Made by a program: the position numbers and the translations under genes. Below are positions 6,423 through 9,752 of a stretch of 9,752 bases of DNA, in pieces. Position 1 is the first letter of the stretch. Each line of letters opens with the position of its first letter. Under the pieces are notes generated by a model. That model saw only the letters and a list, made by a program, of their open reading frames with translations. It was not told where the DNA came from and did not search any database. Source of the DNA: CBDUUP01 sp965370435 (GTDB lineage Bacteria > Chloroflexota > Anaerolineae > Anaerolineales > UBA11579); assembly GCA_965370435.1 (NCBI GenBank), contig CBDUUP010000151.1, positions 1-9,752 on the forward strand, read 5' to 3'.

Positions 6423-6470
6423 AACCACCCAACTACCCAACTACTCTCCTACTCAACTCCCTAACTCCCC
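6423..6470. repeat. Octamer array (AACTACCC-like) upstream of the third propeller gene
   Basis: Six consecutive 8-bp units read AACCACCC, AACTACCC, AACTACTC, TCCTACTC, AACTCCCT, AACTCCCC. The 13-mer AACTACCCAACTA (6431-6443) is identical to 4924-4936 on the other side of the propeller gene, in the same orientation. Confidence 0.7.
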
Positions 6471-6481
6471 TCCAAATCCCC

Positions 6482-6510
6482 TTGACAAATCCTGCCTTAT
6501 AGCGTAATTT
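6482..6510 (+). promoter_or_regulatory. Candidate promoter for the MinD-like gene pair
   Basis: A perfect -35 TTGACA (6482-6487) is followed after 17 bp by a poor -10 (TAATTT, 6505-6510). A perfect TATAAT closer to the gene (6544-6549) lacks a good -35. One of these probably drives the rightward operon; which one cannot be settled by reading. Confidence 0.4.
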
Positions 6511-6616
6511 AGAGAGCGATGACCTAAATTCGCAATTTGACGTTATAATTAGGTATGCAAAGTTAGCATTATTGCCCTGGCATTAACATAAACTATTATG
6601 GTGGAGGACGCGCAAC

Positions 6617-7372
6617 ATGTCACAGATCATTTCAATTCACTCTTTTCGAGGCGGAACTGGGAAGTCCAACACGACCGCAAATCTTTCGTCTTTGCTGGCT
6701 GTTCAAGGGAAGCGGGTCGGTGTTGTAGACACCGACATCCAATCCCCTGGCATTCACGTGCTCTTCAACCTGGGAGAGGATGAGATGCGGCACTCGCTCA
6801 ACGATTACCTCTGGGGCAAGTGCGGGATTGAAGATACCGCCCATGACGTTACCGACCGATTGGGACCCGAAGCGGAAGGGAAGATTTATTTGGTCCCCTC
6901 CAGCATCAAGGCTGGCGAGATCGCCCGCATCCTGCGGGAAGGCTACGACGTAGGCTTGCTCAACGATGGCTTCCAAGACCTGTTGGAGACCATGAACCTG
7001 GACGTTCTCATGATTGACACCCACCCAGGCTTGAACGAAGAGACCCTGCTATCCATCGCTATTTCGGACGCCCTCATCATCATCCTGCGCCCCGACCAGC
7101 AAGACTATCAAGGCACCAGCGTTACCGTCGAAGTGGCCCGCAAGCTGGAAGTGCAGCGCATGGTGCTATTGGTCAACAAGGTGCCCTCGGTCTTCGACCC
7201 CGAAGACATCAAAAAACAGGCCGAGCAGACTTACAATTGCGAGGTCGCCGCGGTTCTTCCCCACTCAGATGAAATGATGGCCCTGGCAAGCTCAGACATC
7301 TTTGCCTTACGCTACCCTGATCATCCTATCACCAACAGCTACAAAAAAACCCTGGCTATATTAGGTTTCTGA
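6617..7372 (+). CDS. MinD/ParA-family P-loop ATPase (probably active member of a pair)
   Basis: The 251-residue protein aligns without gaps to the start of E. coli MinD. FRGGTGKS (10-17) is the deviant Walker A, with K16 and S17 kept but the signature lysine K11 replaced by arginine. VVDTDIQSPG gives both switch aspartates D38 and D40. LDVLMIDTHPG (128-138) is Walker B, and LLVNKVP (184-190) is the nucleotide-base motif. The C-terminus is short and lacks the MinD amphipathic membrane helix. The family forms ATP-dependent dimers that position cargo on membranes or DNA; arginine at position 11 may weaken dimer-linked hydrolysis (inference). GGAGG at 6603-6607 supports the ATG. It is followed after 22 bp by a paralogue, and both end in a shared F(A/V)LRYPxHPIT segment, suggesting a joint role. 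No minC, minE or parB is visible. Confidence 0.9.
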   Translation: MSQIISIHSFRGGTGKSNTTANLSSLLAVQGKRVGVVDTDIQSPGIHVLFNLGEDEMRHSLNDYLWGKCGIEDTAHDVTDRLGPEAEGKIYLVPSSIKAGEIARILREGYDVGLLNDGFQDLLETMNLDVLMIDTHPGLNEETLLSIAISDALIIILRPDQQDYQGTSVTVEVARKLEVQRMVLLVNKVPSVFDPEDIKKQAEQTYNCEVAAVLPHSDEMMALASSDIFALRYPDHPITNSYKKTLAILGF

Positions 7373-7394
7373 TCGCTCTGGGACAAGGATCGCC

Positions 7395-8177
7395 TTGTCT
7401 AAAATTGTTGTATTTCATTCCTTCCGGCGCGCCGCCGGCAAGTCGCACATTGCGACTAGCGCCTCAACTTTGATGGCTGTTGAGGGTCGGCGCGTCGGAA
7501 TTGTAGATGCAGCCTTCCTGACCCCCAGCCTCCACGGGATCTTTGGGCTGTCCGGCACAACCCTCGAACATTCCCTCGACGATTTCCTGAACGGCAAATG
7601 CGCCCCAGCCCAAATCGCCCACCGTCTCACCGACACCTTGCTCCCCACCCCGGAGTCTAGACCGCCGGGAGGCCAACTCTACCTGATCCCCAGCGGATTG
7701 GAGCCTGGAAAAAGCCTCACCCAGCTTCTAAGCGACTATGACCCCGAACTCCTTGCCGCTGGCTTCCGCCGGTTGATCGAAGAACTGGAACTGGACGCCC
7801 TGATTGTTGACACCGACAGCGGCTTCAACAGCAGCGCCCTGCTCTCCACCGCTCTTTGTGAAGTCCTGGTCTTGGTCATGCGTCTGGACAAACAAGACCT
7901 GGAAGGAACCCCCATCTTGCTGGGCGTTGCCCAAAATCTGGAAGTCCCCTCAGTCTTGATGGTGGTCAACGAAGTCCCCGGCAAGACCGACCTGGCCTCG
8001 GTCGACAGACAGGTCAGTCAGAGTTATAATTGCGATGTCGGCGCAGTGATCCCTCATACTGAAGAGTTAGTCACCCTCTCCAGCCGGGAAGTTTTCGTCC
8101 TGCGCTACCCGGAGCATCCGATCACCGAAAAATTCAAACAGCTTTCCACCCTGATAACGGCCCGTCTAGGGGTATAA
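7395..8177 (+). CDS. MinD/ParA-like paralogue with degraded active site (probable pseudo-ATPase)
   Basis: The product is 260 residues from a TTG start. That start is chosen because MSKIVVFHSFR lines up with MSQIISIHSFR of the preceding gene, and AAGGA (7385-7389) lies 5 nt upstream. The Walker A region reads FRRAAGKS: G12, G13 and position 14 are changed while G15, K16 and S17 remain. Switch I reads VDAAFLTP, so D38 stays but D40 is alanine. Walker B LDALIVDTDSGF is intact. The base motif is VVNEVP in place of VNKVP. The rest of the fold is well kept, including the C-terminal FVLRYPEHPIT. An intact fold with lost catalytic residues points to a regulatory or nucleotide-locked partner of the neighbouring ATPase, probably as a heterodimer (inference). 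The frame is open throughout, so it is not a pseudogene. Confidence 0.88.
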   Translation: MSKIVVFHSFRRAAGKSHIATSASTLMAVEGRRVGIVDAAFLTPSLHGIFGLSGTTLEHSLDDFLNGKCAPAQIAHRLTDTLLPTPESRPPGGQLYLIPSGLEPGKSLTQLLSDYDPELLAAGFRRLIEELELDALIVDTDSGFNSSALLSTALCEVLVLVMRLDKQDLEGTPILLGVAQNLEVPSVLMVVNEVPGKTDLASVDRQVSQSYNCDVGAVIPHTEELVTLSSREVFVLRYPEHPITEKFKQLSTLITARLGV

Positions 8178-8302
8178 TTTCAAGACGCCCATATGGCCCT
8201 CCAATTGGAACCTTGCGAAGCTTCCCAGGGTTCTTTATTGAAGCATAGATAAAGAGATTGCTATGAGAACACCCCAACTACAGGGTCAGCCAGGATAAAC
8301 TT
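8178..8302 (+). other. Short spacer with possible mini-ORF upstream of the transporter-like gene
   Basis: In this 125-bp spacer, ATG at 8263 opens a 12-codon frame (MRTPQLQGQPG, stop 8296-8298) whose stop codon touches the AGGA ribosome site (8292-8295) of the next gene. A weak TTGAAG (8238-8243) with TATGAG 18 bp later would be a poor promoter. No terminator is seen, so read-through from the MinD-like genes is likely. The mini-ORF may be chance. Confidence 0.3.
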
Positions 8303-9658
8303 ATGAGAGAACGATTGAGTCAAATGTTCGGCTTGCGCTCCGGGGAATTCGGCCTGGTTTTTCTCATGGCGTTTTTGTTGTTCAGCAACTCCCTCGCCCA
8401 GCAGGTGACCGAGATCACCGCAGTCAGCAACTTCTTGAGCACCGGCGGAGTCAACAGCATCCTCATCGTCTGGGCGCTGGACGGCGTCATCATCTTCGGC
8501 ATGGTGGGCTTGCAGTCCTTGGTCATTGACCGCTACAATCGGATAGCCCTCTCCCGGGCCATCCTCCTTATTTTCGCCCTTTCCTTCATCGGCATGCGGC
8601 TGCTGTTCTATTTCCAAGCTCCCGAAGGCCTGAGCTATGGCATCTTGTTCCTGATCTCGGAGCAGCAATGGTTGATCTTCCCCACCGTCTTGTGGATCCT
8701 GGCTAACGACGTATACAATATGGCCCAGGCCAAACGCCTCTTCCCTATCATCGCCGGGGGAGATTTTATCGGGAAGCTGGCCGGGATCGGGGTGGCCGCC
8801 GCGGCCCCAGGCGTGATAAGTTCCATCCCCACTTTGCGCCTGGAAGACCTCTTCCTGGTCAACGCCGCCATTTACCTGATCGCCTTCCTCTTCATCACCC
8901 TCGGCATGCGCCGGGTGCATATCCGCGACGCCGCCCAAACCCAGGAGACCCTGCGCGAGTCCTTGACCGAAGGATGGGATTTTATCCGCAACGTGCCCGT
9001 CTTTCGCTACCTCTCCCTGCTGATCTTGCTGGTCCTGGTTTCCGATACCATCATAGAGTTCCACTTCCTGTTCGTGACCGACAGCTTATACTTCGGGGAC
9101 GCGGCCAGCTACACCGCCTTCTACAGCAAATTCCGCCTGGGCATGATCTTGGCCTCTTTGCTCATTCAGGTGCTTATCACCAACCGGATCATGGCCTCGG
9201 TCAAGCTGAAGAACCTGTTTTTCGCTGAACCGCTGGGAGCCATCTTCGGCTTCCTCTTGACCCCCATCATGCCCTTTCTGCCCCGCCTCCTGGGCGCCGT
9301 AAGCAGCATGATCTCCTTGAAGATCCCCCAACTTACCCTGGGAGATTCGGCTCGCAAGGCCTTCCAGGCCCTGGTCCCGGAAGAGCGGCGCGGCCGGGTC
9401 AGTTTGTTCATGGACAGCTTCTTGTTCTCTCTGGGAACCGTCTTCGGCTGTCTCCTCGCCGGAGCCATCCTGTACCTGGGCAAAATGGCGGGCAGCGAGA
9501 ACTATTTCCTCGTGTACCTGGCCGTCGCCGTGCCTATTTCCGTCACGGCCGTGTGGTCTGCGTTCAAGCTGCGATCCGTCTATGACACCAGCCTCTTCAA
9601 TTGGCGGCTCAAACGCCGCGAACGCGGCCGCAGCGTCCTGGACGACCTTGAATTTTAA
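8303..9658 (+). CDS. 12-TM transporter-like protein of the ATP/ADP translocase (NTT/TLC) type
   Basis: The 451-residue product has about twelve hydrophobic segments (roughly 15-35, 52-75, 84-104, 111-133, 148-170, 182-202, 236-258, 278-293, 305-328, 330-345, 372-392, 400-420). The segment WILANDVYNMAQAKRLFPIIAGGDFIGKLAGIG (about 131-163) resembles the conserved loop of NTT-like proteins, and DSARKAFQALVPEERRGRVSLFMDSF (about 348-373) resembles their late conserved loop. Bacterial relatives are often fused to HEAT repeats or cyclic-nucleotide-binding domains; this one ends after the membrane part with a basic tail. Real nucleotide exchange is typical of intracellular bacteria, so the substrate here is unknown. 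The ATG has AGGA 7 nt upstream, and the gene follows the MinD-like pair by 125 bp on the same strand, perhaps one operon. The assignment to this fold rather than general MFS is moderate. Confidence 0.75.
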   Translation: MRERLSQMFGLRSGEFGLVFLMAFLLFSNSLAQQVTEITAVSNFLSTGGVNSILIVWALDGVIIFGMVGLQSLVIDRYNRIALSRAILLIFALSFIGMRLLFYFQAPEGLSYGILFLISEQQWLIFPTVLWILANDVYNMAQAKRLFPIIAGGDFIGKLAGIGVAAAAPGVISSIPTLRLEDLFLVNAAIYLIAFLFITLGMRRVHIRDAAQTQETLRESLTEGWDFIRNVPVFRYLSLLILLVLVSDTIIEFHFLFVTDSLYFGDAASYTAFYSKFRLGMILASLLIQVLITNRIMASVKLKNLFFAEPLGAIFGFLLTPIMPFLPRLLGAVSSMISLKIPQLTLGDSARKAFQALVPEERRGRVSLFMDSFLFSLGTVFGCLLAGAILYLGKMAGSENYFLVYLAVAVPISVTAVWSAFKLRSVYDTSLFNWRLKRRERGRSVLDDLEF

Positions 9659-9745
9659 CAGAGTTATTAAGTTTTTCTCTCTAACCGAAGCGACGTTCTC
9701 TGTGTCTCTGTGGTGAAATGTTTGTTTTTTTGATAAAGGATATTA
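9659..9745 (+). other. Spacer containing a CTCTGTG-type low-complexity word
   Basis: TTCTCTGTGTCTCTGTGGTG (9694-9713) is a dispersed-repeat-like stretch of the kind I recall from intergenic DNA of many environmental bacteria; recall only, not checked. No convincing terminator hairpin follows the transporter-like gene. Confidence 0.35.
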
Positions 9746-9752
9746 ATGACCT
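9746..9752 (+). CDS. Possible start of a further gene at the right edge
   Basis: ATG at 9746-9748 is preceded by AAAGGA (9735-9740) at about 5 nt, a good ribosome site, but only two codons are visible. It could be the next gene of the rightward set. Confidence 0.3.

Larger units (their letters stand above)
6163..6616. other. 454-bp divergent intergenic region with low-complexity word repeats
   Basis: No gene is supported between the propeller gene (leftward) and the first MinD-like gene (rightward). The left part is mixed AT-rich sequence carrying a leftward -10 box. About 6378-6420 holds CCGTCCACGGTCCACC- and ACTGCCCACTGAC-like words. An octamer array follows, and 6421-6483 contains no G on the plus strand. 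The right end holds rightward promoter-like boxes. Confidence 0.7.

Noticed and set aside
6617..7372. Calling the ATPase minD or parA
   Set aside because: It lacks the signature lysine and the C-terminal membrane helix of MinD, and no minC, minE or parB partner or centromere-like repeats are visible.
8261..9064. 267-codon minus-strand frame opposite the transporter-like gene
   Set aside because: The product is Gln/Asp/Glu-rich with no domain, whereas the plus strand encodes a coherent 12-TM protein.

Overview
The window looks like a piece of a chromosome from the phylum Chloroflexota, probably the Anaerolineae or a relative. This rests on gene style, not on a marker gene. The signs are seven-bladed PD40/TolB-type propeller proteins tethered by Thr-Pro linkers, an ECF sigma factor with a two-TM anti-sigma-like partner lacking a zinc motif, family-5 lipoprotein binding proteins, and long intergenic stretches built from short sequence words. 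Coding DNA is GC-rich; the long intergenic regions, especially about 3405-3916, are clearly AT-rich. No rRNA, tRNA or CRISPR was seen.

Left block, minus strand, 3404 down to 1. Four co-directional genes form a probable operon: an ECF sigma factor, a two-TM protein overlapping it by 8 bp (probable anti-sigma factor), and two tandem paralogous membrane-anchored propeller proteins. The second propeller gene is cut by the window edge after 227 codons. A perfect 18-bp inverted repeat lies between the two propeller genes. The simplest reading is an envelope-sensing regulon in which the sigma factor is held at the membrane and drives its own operon, including two extracytoplasmic propeller proteins.

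Middle block, 3405-6616. A 512-bp AT-rich intergenic region holds promoter-like sites and a 197-bp element with 16-bp terminal inverted repeats flanked by TTA, resembling a MITE. It is followed by a lipoprotein gene (plus strand) that encodes only the first half of a family-5 ABC solute-binding protein and closes with a strong intrinsic terminator. Then comes a third propeller gene (minus strand), a lipoprotein with seven very regular blades. It is flanked on both sides, in the same orientation, by short arrays of an AACTACCC-like octamer. The array on its 3' side supplies the stop codon.

Right block, plus strand, 6617-9658. Two adjacent MinD/ParA-like ATPase paralogues are followed by a 12-TM protein resembling the ATP/ADP translocase (NTT/TLC) fold. 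The first ATPase keeps most catalytic residues. The second has a broken Walker A motif and lacks the second switch-I aspartate, so it may be a pseudo-ATPase partner. The start of a further gene may lie at the extreme right edge.

The parts most worth following up are the ATPase/pseudo-ATPase pair, the half-length solute-binding protein, the MITE-like element in the sigma/binding-protein intergenic region, and the octamer arrays around the third propeller gene.
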